Part shown: positions 34,333-43,435 of the stretch, piece by piece
Numbering within the stretch: the first letter of the stretch is position 1
Layout: the number at the start of each line of letters is the position of its first letter
Origin: Gracilimonas sp.
Lineage (GTDB): Bacteria > Bacteroidota > Rhodothermia > Balneolales > Balneolaceae
Length of the DNA: 64,000 nucleotides
Assembly (NCBI RefSeq): GCF_017641085.1
Contig: NZ_JAEPPI010000002.1
Span: 744,001 to 808,000 of the forward strand
Direction: 5' to 3'
Made by a program: the position numbers and the translations under genes
Notes under the pieces: model-generated
What the model saw: only the letters and a program-made list of their open reading frames with translations
Told to the model about the DNA's origin: nothing
Databases searched by the model: none

Positions 34333-35738
34333 TATCCTTCCCCGTTTTTAAGTTCTGCTTCAATATTCAAAAGCGATATTTTGTCGATCGTAATACATTC
34401 ATTCATATCTTGGTCAAAGCTGGCAAAATTTTGAATTTTGAATTCTAAATTTTGAATCTTTTCGTCGGGCTTATATTTATTCACCCCTACCAAAACTTTC
34501 TCTTTTTGTTGGTAAGCCTCGATTTTTTCTTTTCGTGAAGCAGCTACCAATTCTTGTATGTATCCTGATTTAAGCGCCTCATGAAAACCACCCTTGGCTT
34601 CAATTTCCTGGAATAACACCCAGCTTTTTTGGGCCATGCTATCAGTAAGCACTTCTATATAATATGAGCCGGCACCTGGATCGGCCACTTTATCCAAATA
34701 CGCCTCTTCCTGGAGTATAAGCTGAATATTTCGGGCAATACGGGAGGCAAAACCGGAGTCATCGGAAAAATGCTCATCATAACGATGGACCGTGATGGTA
34801 TCGCAACCCCCGATTGCTGCTGACATGGCTTCCGTCGTGGTTCGAAGCATGTTATTGTGGGCATCCGATTGGGATTTATTCCAAAAATTGGTTTCAGCAT
34901 GGACGGAGGGTTGAGTGATATCCACTCCATATTCGCCTAATACCTGGCCCCACATTCGCTTAAAAGCTCTGAACTTTGCTATCTCAAGGAAGTAATTGGG
35001 ACCGGTCGCAAAATTAAAATGCATGTTGCCGGCCAGTTTTGAGTTAAATCCGAGATATTCATTACCGGCTGCCATAGAAAAGGCCAACTGCTGAATGATA
35101 GTCGCACCGGCGTTTGCAAAAACTGAACTATCGATGGCACAAAATGAAAATGATTCATCAAAGGTATTAACCGTGTTTTTAATCTCAGCTTTTGAAACCA
35201 GATTTCCGGTTAAAGCTCCATTTGCCATCGGGTCGAAATTAAAGCCTGCCGATAATTCTTCTGTATTAAGTTTTCGTTCATCACATATTTCCTTTAGCCA
35301 AACAGATGCATCAGTTGAAGAAATAGCACTGCCAAATCTCAGAGCGATAAGTTCAATTTGAATGTCCTTTAATAAGTTCTCCAAATCCTCACGGGATTGC
35401 AGGTAGTTTTTGGGCGGACAGAAATATAATCCGGAAGCTCCATTTTCGAGTGCATGCAGGGCTTCTTTATTTGCTTCCGATACCGCCGAACTTTCCACGG
35501 GTTCTATAACATTCCATGAGCCGTGGGCTGCAACAGTCTCAGGTGAAAGAGAAAGATCACGTACGTTTTCTTCCCGGTAAAACGGAAGAGGATTGACCCC
35601 TTCGCCGGATTGCCAGCGAAGCACATCTTTGTAATCTTTTCCTTTAAGGTCTTTCTCAATTACGGCTTCCCATTCCTCAGTAGATATGGGTGGAAACTCA
35701 TCAAAATGAAGGGCTTTTTCGAAGTCTGAATTTTCCAA
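34332..35738 (-). CDS. mutA: Methylmalonyl-CoA mutase, small subunit (short form)
   Basis: This is the non-catalytic partner of MutB. The 468-residue protein keeps the barrel domain ([21 protein letters not shown] equivalent in [17 protein letters not shown], then [15 protein letters not shown] and [12 protein letters not shown]), but ends soon after [13 protein letters not shown]. It lacks the C-terminal cobalamin-like domain found in about 610-640-residue homologues. Near the end it contains a [11 protein letters not shown] tandem, encoded by a low-complexity repeat at 34425-34462. It is the first gene of the mutA-mutB-meaB group, divergent from the acyl-CoA dehydrogenase. Confidence 0.92.
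   Translation of the reverse strand: MENSDFEKALHFDEFPPISTEEWEAVIEKDLKGKDYKDVLRWQSGEGVNPLPFYREENVRDLSLSPETVAAHGSWNVIEPVESSAVSEANKEALHALENGASGLYFCPPKNYLQSREDLENLLKDIQIELIALRFGSAISSTDASVWLKEICDERKLNTEELSAGFNFDPMANGALTGNLVSKAEIKNTVNTFDESFSFCAIDSSVFANAGATIIQQLAFSMAAGNEYLGFNSKLAGNMHFNFATGPNYFLEIAKFRAFKRMWGQVLGEYGVDITQPSVHAETNFWNKSQSDAHNNMLRTTTEAMSAAIGGCDTITVHRYDEHFSDDSGFASRIARNIQLILQEEAYLDKVADPGAGSYYIEVLTDSMAQKSWVLFQEIEAKGGFHEALKSGYIQELVAASRKEKIEAYQQKEKVLVGVNKYKPDEKIQNLEFKIQNFASFDQDMNECITIDKISLLNIEAELKNGEG
34425..34462. repeat. Low-complexity direct repeat inside mutA
   Basis: The 11-mer aaattttgaat occurs at 34426-34436 and 34447-34457, 21 bp (7 codons) apart. It produces the repeated KIQN in the C-terminal tail of MutA. 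Its AT-rich wording differs from the flanking codons. Confidence 0.5.
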
Positions 35739-35905
35739 GAGTGACTAAAGAATTTTTGAGGTTTAGTAATTATAACGAAAATAAAGAGGTCGAGAGTTCT
35801 TTACTAACGGGATGCAAAAAATACGGTTTTAATTAGTAAAAAAGCGCTTACAATTTGTATATTCTGTTTCACTTTCACTCAAAACCTACTCACACAGTTT
35901 TATAG

Positions 35906-37069
35906 ATGGAACAAACCGAGCAACTAATTCCACCTCTAACACAGCTCACTGAAGATGAGCAAATGCTTAAAGAAGCGGCAGCTGATTTTGCTGAAGCTTC
36001 CATCAAACCCCTGGTCGAAGAAATGGATGAAAATGCCAAGCTCGACCCAGATCTGGTAAAAGAATTTTTTGAAATGGGCTTGATGGGAATTGACATTCCT
36101 GAACGTTATAGCGGTGGCGGCGGAACCTTTATGATGTCGATCGTAGCTATCGAGCAGATTTCTCGCGTTGACGCCTCGGCGGGTGTTTTCATGGATGTGC
36201 AGAATACCCTGGTAAATAACGCTTTTGTAAACTTTGCCTCCGACTATCTCAAAGAAAAATATTTACCTCTCTTAGCCACCGAAAAAGTAGGTGCTTACTG
36301 CCTATCAGAAGCCGGATCAGGCAGTGATGCTTTTGCCCTTAAAACCACCGCTAAAGAAGACGGTGATGATTTTGTGCTGAACGGTTCCAAGTTGTGGATT
36401 ACCAATGCCAACGAGGCAGACATCTTTTTGGTGATGGCTAATGTGAATCCCGAAGCCGGATATAAAGGAATTACAGCGTTTGTAGTTGAACGCGGAATGG
36501 AAGGGTTCTCAATATCCAAGAAAGAGAATAAGCTGGGAATTCGAGCGAGCTCCACCTGCGAAATTTTACTGGAAGACTGCCGTGTGCCTAAAGAAAATGT
36601 ACTGGGTGAAGTTGGAAAAGGATATAAAGTAGCCATCGAAACATTGAATGAAGGTCGAATCGGTATCGGGGCCCAGATGATTGGTATTGCCCAGGGTGCT
36701 TTTGATGCGGCTCTGGCTTACGTGCAGGAACGTAAGCAGTTCGGGAAGGCAATTTCTGAATTCCAGGGTGTTCAGTTTCAGCTGGCCCGTATGGCAACAG
36801 ATATTGAAACCGCTCGTTTACTGGTTTACAATGCAGCCCGAATGAAAATGAATGGCCAAAACTTTTTGAAAGAAGCTGCAATGGCAAAATTTTATTCCTC
36901 TGAAGTTGCTGAACGTGTGAGTTCGCAAGCGGTCGATTTATTTGGAGGATATGGATATGTGAAAGAATATCCCGTAGAGAAATATTACCGTGATTCTAAG
37001 ATCGGTAAGATCTACGAGGGTACAACGAACATGCAGCTCAGCACCATAGCTAAGTTGCTACTTCGATGA
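35906..37069 (+). CDS. Acyl-CoA dehydrogenase
   Basis: This 387-residue FAD enzyme makes the alpha-beta double bond in acyl-CoA. It shows the family signatures YCLSEAGSGSDAFALKT (FAD/substrate loop), LWITNANEADIFLV, RKQFGKAISEFQGVQF and YEGTTNMQ with E371 as catalytic base. Its length and sequence fit short/branched-chain members. Divergent from mutA, it probably feeds branched-chain amino acid or short fatty acid breakdown whose propionyl-CoA end goes through the mutase. A strong terminator follows. Confidence 0.93.
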   Translation: MEQTEQLIPPLTQLTEDEQMLKEAAADFAEASIKPLVEEMDENAKLDPDLVKEFFEMGLMGIDIPERYSGGGGTFMMSIVAIEQISRVDASAGVFMDVQNTLVNNAFVNFASDYLKEKYLPLLATEKVGAYCLSEAGSGSDAFALKTTAKEDGDDFVLNGSKLWITNANEADIFLVMANVNPEAGYKGITAFVVERGMEGFSISKKENKLGIRASSTCEILLEDCRVPKENVLGEVGKGYKVAIETLNEGRIGIGAQMIGIAQGAFDAALAYVQERKQFGKAISEFQGVQFQLARMATDIETARLLVYNAARMKMNGQNFLKEAAMAKFYSSEVAERVSSQAVDLFGGYGYVKEYPVEKYYRDSKIGKIYEGTTNMQLSTIAKLLLR

Positions 37070-37080
37070 GTGAGTGAGAA

Positions 37081-37106
37081 AAAGGGGGCTTCGGCCCCCT
37101 TTTTAT
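37081..37106. terminator. Bidirectional rho-independent terminator
   Basis: aaagggggc and gccccctttt form a stem closed by a ttcg tetraloop (37081-37102), with T/A runs on both sides. It serves the acyl-CoA dehydrogenase on the plus strand and the convergent lipoprotein gene on the minus strand. Confidence 0.92.
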
Positions 37107-37107
37107 T

Positions 37108-37914
37108 TTAAGGCTTTGCCGGTTTGAAGTGAAAAGCCCCATTCAAAAACCGCTGCTTATTGAGCTCTTCTTGGGATACGGCACATCGAAATCCCACCTC
37201 ATAAAACTTTGCATCGCTTAACACGCCAACCCGCCAGTACACCTTAGCGGTATTCACCCAGGAATTAAAACTTCCGCCGCGGATTATTCGCACCATACTG
37301 TTTTCAAGGTCGTGCATTTCTTCCGGTCGCTGGTAGAATTGGTAATACTCGCCGATCCATTCCGAAACATTTCCACTCATATCATAAATACTAAGTTTGT
37401 TTGGCTTTTTGGTTCCTACCCTGAAGGAAAATGAGAGGTCATCTTGTTCGGTAATGGCATAGTTCGATAAAGAGTCCGGATTGTTGGTGCCCGCAAATAG
37501 GGTTGCTCTCCCCCCGGCTCTTGCCGCATATTCCCATTCGGTTTCGGTGGGGAGCCGCCAGCCAAAATAATTACAATAAGCGAGGGCATCATGCCAGTCT
37601 ACACGAACAACGGCGCGATCTCCGCGCCCATAATGTTCATCCGGGGGAAGTTCCCTGTCTGTTGCTCTGGCAAAGGTATCGTATTGGGCAAATGTAACTT
37701 CATACTTACCGATGTAGTAGTCATCCAGGCTTACTTCATGAATTGGCAGGGCATCGGTATTAGTGCTGTCGATGATATCTCCCATTAAAAAAGTCCCGCC
37801 TTCAACTTTAACCATTTCAGGCTTGGGTATGGGGGGTGTTTTTTTGAATGTGGAGCAGCTACAGGTTAATATGATTATTAATAACAGGTATAGCGATAGC
37901 TTGAAATAATACAT
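37108..37914 (-). CDS. Lipoprotein with formylglycine-generating-enzyme-like (SUMF1) domain
   Basis: This 268-residue lipoprotein (lipobox LTCSC) consists of one SUMF1/FGE-fold domain: MVKVEGGTFLMGD, YYIGKYEVTFAQYDTFA, WRLPTETEWEYAARAGG, YDMSGNVSEWIGEYY, IIRGGSFNSW and VGFRCAV. The Cys pair that oxidises substrate in true FGE is not seen in the GGSFNSW region, so it is probably a structural or binding protein. The T9SS/gliding lipoproteins GldJ and GldK use the same fold, but they are longer. No sulfatase or T9SS core gene is adjacent. Confidence 0.82.
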   Translation of the reverse strand: MYYFKLSLYLLLIIILTCSCSTFKKTPPIPKPEMVKVEGGTFLMGDIIDSTNTDALPIHEVSLDDYYIGKYEVTFAQYDTFARATDRELPPDEHYGRGDRAVVRVDWHDALAYCNYFGWRLPTETEWEYAARAGGRATLFAGTNNPDSLSNYAITEQDDLSFSFRVGTKKPNKLSIYDMSGNVSEWIGEYYQFYQRPEEMHDLENSMVRIIRGGSFNSWVNTAKVYWRVGVLSDAKFYEVGFRCAVSQEELNKQRFLNGAFHFKPAKP

Positions 37915-38040
37915 ACTAAAAAGATAGTATTAATAGGGGAAAATTTCTGAAATAATTGGAATGATGTTGATTTAGTAAGAGTTTTATTGTGGTAAAATTA
38001 GGCATCAGTGCGTCAAAAATGTAAAACCTAAAGTAGTAAG

Positions 38041-39306
38041 ATGGATCAGAAGTTAGACCCGGAAGTGATAGAACAAATTAAAAAGTGTTGTAAGGATGAG
38101 GCATCATTCTCAAAACTTGAAGAGTTGTTTGGAGAACTTTTTCAGAGATACCAAAACACAAAAAAACAGCTTTCACTGGTTGAGCAAGCTATAAAACACG
38201 ATTACGATTCAATACTCATTACAGATTTAGATTTAGAAAAGCCGGGGCCAAAAATTGTATATGTAAATGAAGGTTTTACCCGCATGACCGGCTACACTAA
38301 AGAAGAAGTGCTGGGCAAAACACCAAGAATTTTGCAGGGTGAAAAGACAGACCGCCACGTGCTCGACAGGCTCAAAGAAAGATTGATAGAAGGGCAGGCA
38401 TTTTTTGGGCATACCGTGAATTACCGGAAAGACGGCTCGGAGTTCATCAACCAATGGGACATTCATCCGCTTACAAACAGCAAGGGTGAAATAACGCACT
38501 GGGTTTCTTACCAGCGAGATATCACCGACAGAAAAGAATCGAGTAAGCTGATATTTGATGCTAATCTGGATTTTGACAATTTGGTAGAAGAGTCTAAGAA
38601 AACGTTTATCGACCTGGATGTTCAGGGCAACATCATTTCATCCAATAATTCCTTTAAGAGTTTACTGGGTTACGATGCCGATGAATTGAAAACTGTTAAA
38701 ATTTGGGATTTGGTTGTTGACGAGGACCAGGATGAAATGAAATCCTTGTTCGGTGATTTTGATTCCAAAATGGTTGAAGACAAAGAATATCCATGGGAGT
38801 TTATCCAGAAAGATGGCGAAACCGTGAAGCTGGAAGGAACCATCAATTACTTTGTAAGTAATGATGAAACCGTTATCCGGGTACACTTCGATAATATTTC
38901 ACTCAGAAATCGCATTATCGAAACGCTTAAAAAGAAAAAAAGCAGCCTGGAGAATATTGTCGGCAAGAAAGATGAATTCACCCTTCGGTTTGTAGCAGGA
39001 AGTGACGGCAAAACAGGCTGTAAGTTTGTATCGGAAAACTTTACAAATATCACCGGCCTCAATCCTGAGCTTATTCTTGATGATGGTATTGAGAACGTAA
39101 TCCACGCCGACGATCTGGAAGAAGCTGAAAAAGCTCTGGAGAAAGCATTTAACGGTACTTCATCCAGCATCAGCTGTAAGTATAAAACTTCCGATGACAA
39201 CTACGTGTCTGTAATACAGTCGTTTAAGCCCGATTTTGGTAAAGACAAGGAAAAGGTTGAAAGCGTTAAAAGCGTAGCTATGATAGAGCTGGAAGTGGAA
39301 AAATAA
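38041..39306 (+). CDS. PAS-domain protein without output domain
   Basis: The 421-residue cytoplasmic protein has an N-terminal helix pair and three PAS domains (about 45-165, 180-300, 310-415). There is no kinase, cyclase or receiver. PAS 1 resembles LOV sequences (YVNEGFTRMTGYTKEEVLGK, then TPRILQG in place of the photoactive NCRFLQG), so the flavin-adduct Cys is missing and light sensing by that chemistry is unlikely. It may be an adaptor that passes a signal to nearby kinases. It is followed by its own terminator. Confidence 0.8.
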   Translation: MDQKLDPEVIEQIKKCCKDEASFSKLEELFGELFQRYQNTKKQLSLVEQAIKHDYDSILITDLDLEKPGPKIVYVNEGFTRMTGYTKEEVLGKTPRILQGEKTDRHVLDRLKERLIEGQAFFGHTVNYRKDGSEFINQWDIHPLTNSKGEITHWVSYQRDITDRKESSKLIFDANLDFDNLVEESKKTFIDLDVQGNIISSNNSFKSLLGYDADELKTVKIWDLVVDEDQDEMKSLFGDFDSKMVEDKEYPWEFIQKDGETVKLEGTINYFVSNDETVIRVHFDNISLRNRIIETLKKKKSSLENIVGKKDEFTLRFVAGSDGKTGCKFVSENFTNITGLNPELILDDGIENVIHADDLEEAEKALEKAFNGTSSSISCKYKTSDDNYVSVIQSFKPDFGKDKEKVESVKSVAMIELEVEK

Positions 39307-39327
39307 GTTTCAGCAAAATTGATATGG

Positions 39328-39357
39328 AAAGCCCGCCAACGTGCGGGCTTTTTCTTT
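39328..39357 (+). terminator. Rho-independent terminator
   Basis: aagcccgc (39329-39336) pairs with gcgggctt (39343-39350), then a T-rich tract. It ends the PAS-protein transcript. Confidence 0.88.
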
Positions 39358-39393
39358 ATGTAGAGCAGGTTAACCCGTATATTGAAAATAAAA

Positions 39394-39822
39394 ATGGATA
39401 TTCAGGCGACAGAAGAACGAATTATCAAAGAGTTTGAATTACTGCAGGATTGGCCCGAGCGGTATAAGTATATCATTAAGCTGGGCGACAAACTGGATCC
39501 ACTGCCGGAAGAAGCCCGGGTCGAAGAGAATCTGGTAAAAGGCTGTCAGAGCCAGGTTTGGCTTACCGCAGAAATGAAAGATGGGAATGTGATATTTAAG
39601 GCGGACAGTGATGCAGCGATCACCAAAGGGCTGGTTTCGCTGATGGTACGTTTTTATTCAGGTCGGGAGCCGGAAGTTATCATGAATAAAAAACCCGAAT
39701 TCATAGATAAAATCGGGATGGCACAGCACCTTTCGCCAACGCGGGCAAACGGACTTGCTTCTATGGTAAAACAGATGAAGATTTATGCCATGGCCTTTAA
39801 ATCTCAGAAAACGTTATCGTAA
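39394..39822 (+). CDS. SufE family Fe-S cluster assembly protein
   Basis: SufE accepts persulfide sulfur from the cysteine desulfurase SufS and passes it to the SufBCD scaffold. The 142-residue protein carries the family blocks WPERYKYIIKLGDKL, VKGCQSQVW with acceptor C51, and the C-terminal LSPTRANGLASMVKQMK helix. A TTG at 39382 gives four extra residues; ATG 39394 is the more natural start. No other suf genes are nearby. Confidence 0.92.
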   Translation: MDIQATEERIIKEFELLQDWPERYKYIIKLGDKLDPLPEEARVEENLVKGCQSQVWLTAEMKDGNVIFKADSDAAITKGLVSLMVRFYSGREPEVIMNKKPEFIDKIGMAQHLSPTRANGLASMVKQMKIYAMAFKSQKTLS

Positions 39823-39879
39823 TCTAATTGTAAGGCTCATAATAAATCATTTAATTTCCCCCTCTAACGGGGATAAGCA

Positions 39880-41718
39880 ATGAATATGAGCTCAAAATTT
39901 TCTCTCACCGGCATTTCTGATATCGCTCTGGGTAAAGACCTGAGATCGGAAAACGAGGTTGTTGGCAAAAAGGCGGGTATGACCGTCCTGAATTCGGTTT
40001 CTTTCTTTTTAGCCGGCGTTTCCATTCTCTTTCTCATTGCCTTTCAGATCAACGAATCCGTATCCCTGACGTGGTTTTTTCTGTCTGAAGCTATCGCCTT
40101 TTTATTAATTCCTTTGCTGGCCAGGCAGGGATTTGTGAAAGCCGCTAAGATTCTGCTTATCGCTTATGCCGATGTCGGTATTATTATTCTTAGTTCCGTA
40201 TTCGGTGGCGATGCCATGATTCAGGCATTTTTTATACCCGCCATGGGGCTTTCCATCCTTCTTTTTGATAATACCCAGGTGCACCTGCGCAATATGGGTA
40301 TTCTGTTATCTATCCTTTCATACTTCATCCTGGATTATATCATCTTCGAGAGAATCAGTATTTCTGAAAGCAGCTTCTCGCTGGTAAGATGGAGTGTTTT
40401 GACGGGCTCTTTCGTAACTACCTGGTTAATTTTCAACACCTTTTCACAGTTTAAAGAAGATGCCGAGCACCAGACGCTGGAGCTTTTGCAAAAAGAGCAG
40501 GAATTGAATCAGGAGTTGAGCCTGAAACAGGAAAAGCTGGAAACCTACATTGAGCAGCTTGAAGTGGCCACCGAAGAACTCGCAAAAAGTACAAAAGCCA
40601 AATCGGAATTCCTGGCTACCATGAGTCACGAGATCAGAACTCCGATGAATGCTATTTTGGGGATGACGCACCTGCTGAAGCAAGACAGTCCGCGCGAAGA
40701 TCAAATCGAGCCGATCAACATTCTTGACTTTTCCGGTAAAACGCTGCTTTCGCTGATTGATGACGTCCTTGATTTCTCAAAAATAGAAGCCGGAAAAATC
40801 GAATTCGAAAGCATTGAATTTGAGCTGAATAAACTTGTAAATGTCATTGTAGAGAGCTTCAAAATTACAGCTAAAAACAAAGGCATTGAGCTTAAAACAG
40901 AGATAGGAGAAGGGATACCGAATATCTTAGTCGGCGACCCGGCGCGTCTCACACAGATCCTGAATAACCTGGTAAGTAATGCATTGAAGTTTACTGAAGA
41001 GGGAGATGTAAGGTTATCGGTAAATGCTCTTCAGGATGATGATGACTCAATACGCCTTCAGTTTGCCATTTCAGATACGGGTATTGGAATTGAAGAAGAT
41101 CGAGTAAATACTATATTTGAAAGCTTTACTCAGGCCAGCCAGAATACGAAGCGCTTGTTTGGCGGTACGGGGCTTGGGCTTACCATCAGTAAACAATTGG
41201 CGGAACTTCAGGGTGGAGCAATTTCGGTTGAAAGTGAGGAAGGAGAAGGAAGCACCTTCTTTGTAGAGTTAACCTTCGAAAAAGGATCTTCAACTGACGA
41301 GGCTAAGGCAATTACCAAAAATGAAGATAATGCAGAAAGTTTAAGCGGTCTGCGTGTTCTGCTTGCTGAAGATAACCTGGTGAACCAAAAGGTAATGCTG
41401 AGGTTTCTCGAGCGCTGGAATGTGGATATGACGGTGGTAGATAATGGCAAAGAAGCTGTAGAAGCTATTAAAGAACATAATTACGATGTGGTGCTGATGG
41501 ACCTTCAGATGCCAACCATGGATGGATACGAAGCCTCCGAGCATATTCGAAAACTGGATGATCCGTACAAGAGAAACACGCCGATTATTGCCCTCACGGC
41601 TGCTGCACTAAAAGAAGTGCGGGAGAAAGTGTATGCCTCGGGCATGAACGACTTTGTGACCAAACCTTTTAACCCGGCTGACCTTGAGCAGAAGCTGTTT
41701 CAGTTTATAGAGAAGTAA
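39880..41718 (+). CDS. Hybrid sensor histidine kinase/response regulator
   Basis: The 612-residue membrane kinase has about six helices in the first 190 residues, then a short coiled coil. The HisKA domain carries H250 in MSHEIRTPMNA. The HATPase domain has NLVSNALKFT, DTGIGIE and GTGLGLTIS. The C-terminal receiver has D541 in LMDLQMPTMDG and a TKPF lysine. An HPt domain is missing, so an external phosphotransfer protein or direct action is needed. GGGGATAAG precedes the ATG. No partner regulator is adjacent on this strand. Confidence 0.93.
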   Translation: MNMSSKFSLTGISDIALGKDLRSENEVVGKKAGMTVLNSVSFFLAGVSILFLIAFQINESVSLTWFFLSEAIAFLLIPLLARQGFVKAAKILLIAYADVGIIILSSVFGGDAMIQAFFIPAMGLSILLFDNTQVHLRNMGILLSILSYFILDYIIFERISISESSFSLVRWSVLTGSFVTTWLIFNTFSQFKEDAEHQTLELLQKEQELNQELSLKQEKLETYIEQLEVATEELAKSTKAKSEFLATMSHEIRTPMNAILGMTHLLKQDSPREDQIEPINILDFSGKTLLSLIDDVLDFSKIEAGKIEFESIEFELNKLVNVIVESFKITAKNKGIELKTEIGEGIPNILVGDPARLTQILNNLVSNALKFTEEGDVRLSVNALQDDDDSIRLQFAISDTGIGIEEDRVNTIFESFTQASQNTKRLFGGTGLGLTISKQLAELQGGAISVESEEGEGSTFFVELTFEKGSSTDEAKAITKNEDNAESLSGLRVLLAEDNLVNQKVMLRFLERWNVDMTVVDNGKEAVEAIKEHNYDVVLMDLQMPTMDGYEASEHIRKLDDPYKRNTPIIALTAAALKEVREKVYASGMNDFVTKPFNPADLEQKLFQFIEK

Positions 41719-41787
41719 TTTAGAACAGCCCGGTTAATTTTTTTGCTGATATAATCTGTTTGATTCTCCGGCACCGCTCTTCAAAAT

Positions 41788-41826
41788 AAAAAAACCGCTC
41801 CTGAAATCAGAAGCGGCTTTCTTTAA
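41788..41826. terminator. Bidirectional terminator
   Basis: ccgctcctga and tcagaagcgg (41794-41816, one mismatch) form the stem. A-rich sequence lies left and T-rich sequence right, so it can serve both the hybrid kinase and the convergent minus-strand mini-gene. Confidence 0.85.
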
Positions 41827-41857
41827 ATCTACAGTTGATTAAAAAGCTTAGGAAGGA

Positions 41858-41953
41858 TTACTTCTTGGTTGCTTTTTTAGCTTGAGGAGCCTGCTTTTTG
41901 GCAGCTGCTTTGGGGGCAGATTTAGGAGCAGGTTTTTGTTCTTTGTTAGCCAT
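41858..41953 (-). CDS. 31-residue Lys/Ala/Pro-rich mini-protein
   Basis: A very small gene encodes a peptide that starts MANKEQKPAPKSAPKAAAKK and ends KKATKK. It contains almost only K, A, P and Q, like histone H1 or AlgP-type tails. ATG 41953 has GGAG 9 bases upstream. The stop is followed within 35 bases by a strong terminator. The frame is open further upstream, but that part is not histone-like and lacks a ribosome-binding site. A nucleic-acid-binding role is a guess from composition. Confidence 0.6.
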   Translation of the reverse strand: MANKEQKPAPKSAPKAAAKKQAPQAKKATKK

Positions 41954-42112
41954 GGTTTCGGTCTCCAAACAAAAGATTGTGGTTATGTTCTTTCGCCCGT
42001 TTTGGCAAATCCCTAACCCATGTTCAGGCAGATGAGCACCCTGAAACATTACAACTATATTCGCACCTTTTTTGACATTAAGCAATAGGTGAGGGAGCGT
42101 AGGAAAAAATAT

Positions 42113-42155
42113 TTTTATAAAAAAAGGGCTGCCTTCCTTCCGGAACACAGCCCCT
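42113..42155 (-). terminator. Rho-independent terminator of the GAF kinase operon
   Basis: On the minus strand gggctg (42153-42148) pairs with cagccc (42131-42126), the loop holds a ttccggaa palindrome, and a run of seven T follows. Confidence 0.75.
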
Positions 42156-42190
42156 GGTTTTTCGGGGTACAAATGAAAATGAACAAACAG

Positions 42191-43423
42191 TTATTGTTTT
42201 TCAGGGATGGTGACATAGAAGGTAGAGCCAACGCCCTCTTCCGTTTCAACTTTAACTCCGCCACCATGTAATTCTACAAATTGTTTTACAAGCGGAAGGC
42301 CTAACCCGGTACTGATTTCACCCTGTGTACCTGAGCGTCGGTGTTTCTCGTTTTGAGTAAACAATCCATCCATATATTGCTCCGGAATGCCAATGCCGGT
42401 ATCAGATACAGAACAATGAAGAATCCGGTTTTCTTTGGTATCCACAATTTCAGCTTTAACCGTTATGGTGTCACCGGCCGAGCTAAACTTCAGAGCATTA
42501 GAAATCAGGTTACTGACAATCAGCTTAAATTTTTCGTTATCAAGCTCAAATGAGTCTGAAATATTGAAATTCGTTGTAATGTCCACTTGCTTGGTTTTAG
42601 CGAGTGGGGTATAAATGAGAATCAGGTCTTTAATGAGTTCATCAACCTGAACTTCATCCACAATTAACCGGGAATCTCCTTCTTCCAGAGAGTTGGAGAC
42701 TAACTCACTGGTGTAAGTAACCAGCTTTCTTCCACTGATTTCAATCATGGAAAGCATACTTTTCAATTCATCGTGATCTCCATCCCAAACATTCTGAAGG
42801 TAATGGGCAGTACTTACGATGCCACTGAGCGGACTTTTAATATCGTGATTAACCACCCGAAGGAAATGATTCTTTTCCCTGTTTAATTTTTCCAGCTTTA
42901 TTTGTGTGCGTCTGATTTCCAGCCGGGAAACAATTTCACGGGCAATGGTCTTAAGTGCTCGTCTTTGGGTCTCGTTGAGCTCTTTTGGGGTGGAGTCGAG
43001 CACACAAAGCGCTCCAATATTAAAGCCATCTTTTGTTTTTAGCGGATATCCGCTGTAAAACCTGTGATGAGGATCACGTTGAACAAAAGAGGCATTTTTA
43101 AAGCGGTCATCTTTAGAGAGGTCAGTGATTTCCATGCTGCCATCAGCAAGAATGGTGTGTGCACATACGGCTTCTGAGCGGTCGCAATTTGTGCCAGACT
43201 CGAGACCGTGAGCCGATTTGGTCCACTGCCGGTTATGATCCAGAATATTCATCTGAGACATAGAGCTTTCCGTTACAATGGCAGCCAGTTCTACCAGCGA
43301 ATCAAACTCTTCTTCTGGTAATGTATCGAGTATATCATATTTCTCAACTTCCTTTTGACGTTCAGATTCGTTTTCAGGAACCGGATAATCGCTGACTATT
43401 TTTTGTTCTATAATTTCGGACAT
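42191..43423 (-). CDS. GAF-domain sensor histidine kinase
   Basis: This 410-residue cytoplasmic kinase has a GAF domain (about 30-185: YDILDTLPEEEFDSLVELAA, VCAHTILADG, FYSGYPLKTKDGFNIGALCV), HisKA with VVNHDIKSPLSG, and a HATPase with NLISNALKFS, DTGIGIPE and STGLGLPLV, all intact. ATG 43423 has GGAG 8 bases upstream; a TTG two codons earlier is less likely. It starts 12 bp after the seven-PAS protein gene, so the two form an operon. No receiver is fused. Confidence 0.92.
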   Translation of the reverse strand: MSEIIEQKIVSDYPVPENESERQKEVEKYDILDTLPEEEFDSLVELAAIVTESSMSQMNILDHNRQWTKSAHGLESGTNCDRSEAVCAHTILADGSMEITDLSKDDRFKNASFVQRDPHHRFYSGYPLKTKDGFNIGALCVLDSTPKELNETQRRALKTIAREIVSRLEIRRTQIKLEKLNREKNHFLRVVNHDIKSPLSGIVSTAHYLQNVWDGDHDELKSMLSMIEISGRKLVTYTSELVSNSLEEGDSRLIVDEVQVDELIKDLILIYTPLAKTKQVDITTNFNISDSFELDNEKFKLIVSNLISNALKFSSAGDTITVKAEIVDTKENRILHCSVSDTGIGIPEQYMDGLFTQNEKHRRSGTQGEISTGLGLPLVKQFVELHGGGVKVETEEGVGSTFYVTIPEKQ

Positions 43424-43435
43424 ATACAATCTCCA

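Noticed and set aside
35739-35905. Cobalamin riboswitch upstream of mutA
   Set aside because: The 167-bp divergent region has no recognisable B12-box and is AT-rich without the expected helices.
38041-38530. Blue-light LOV photoreceptor
   Set aside because: The adduct-forming Cys of the NCRFLQ motif is replaced (TPRILQG), so classical LOV chemistry is not supported.
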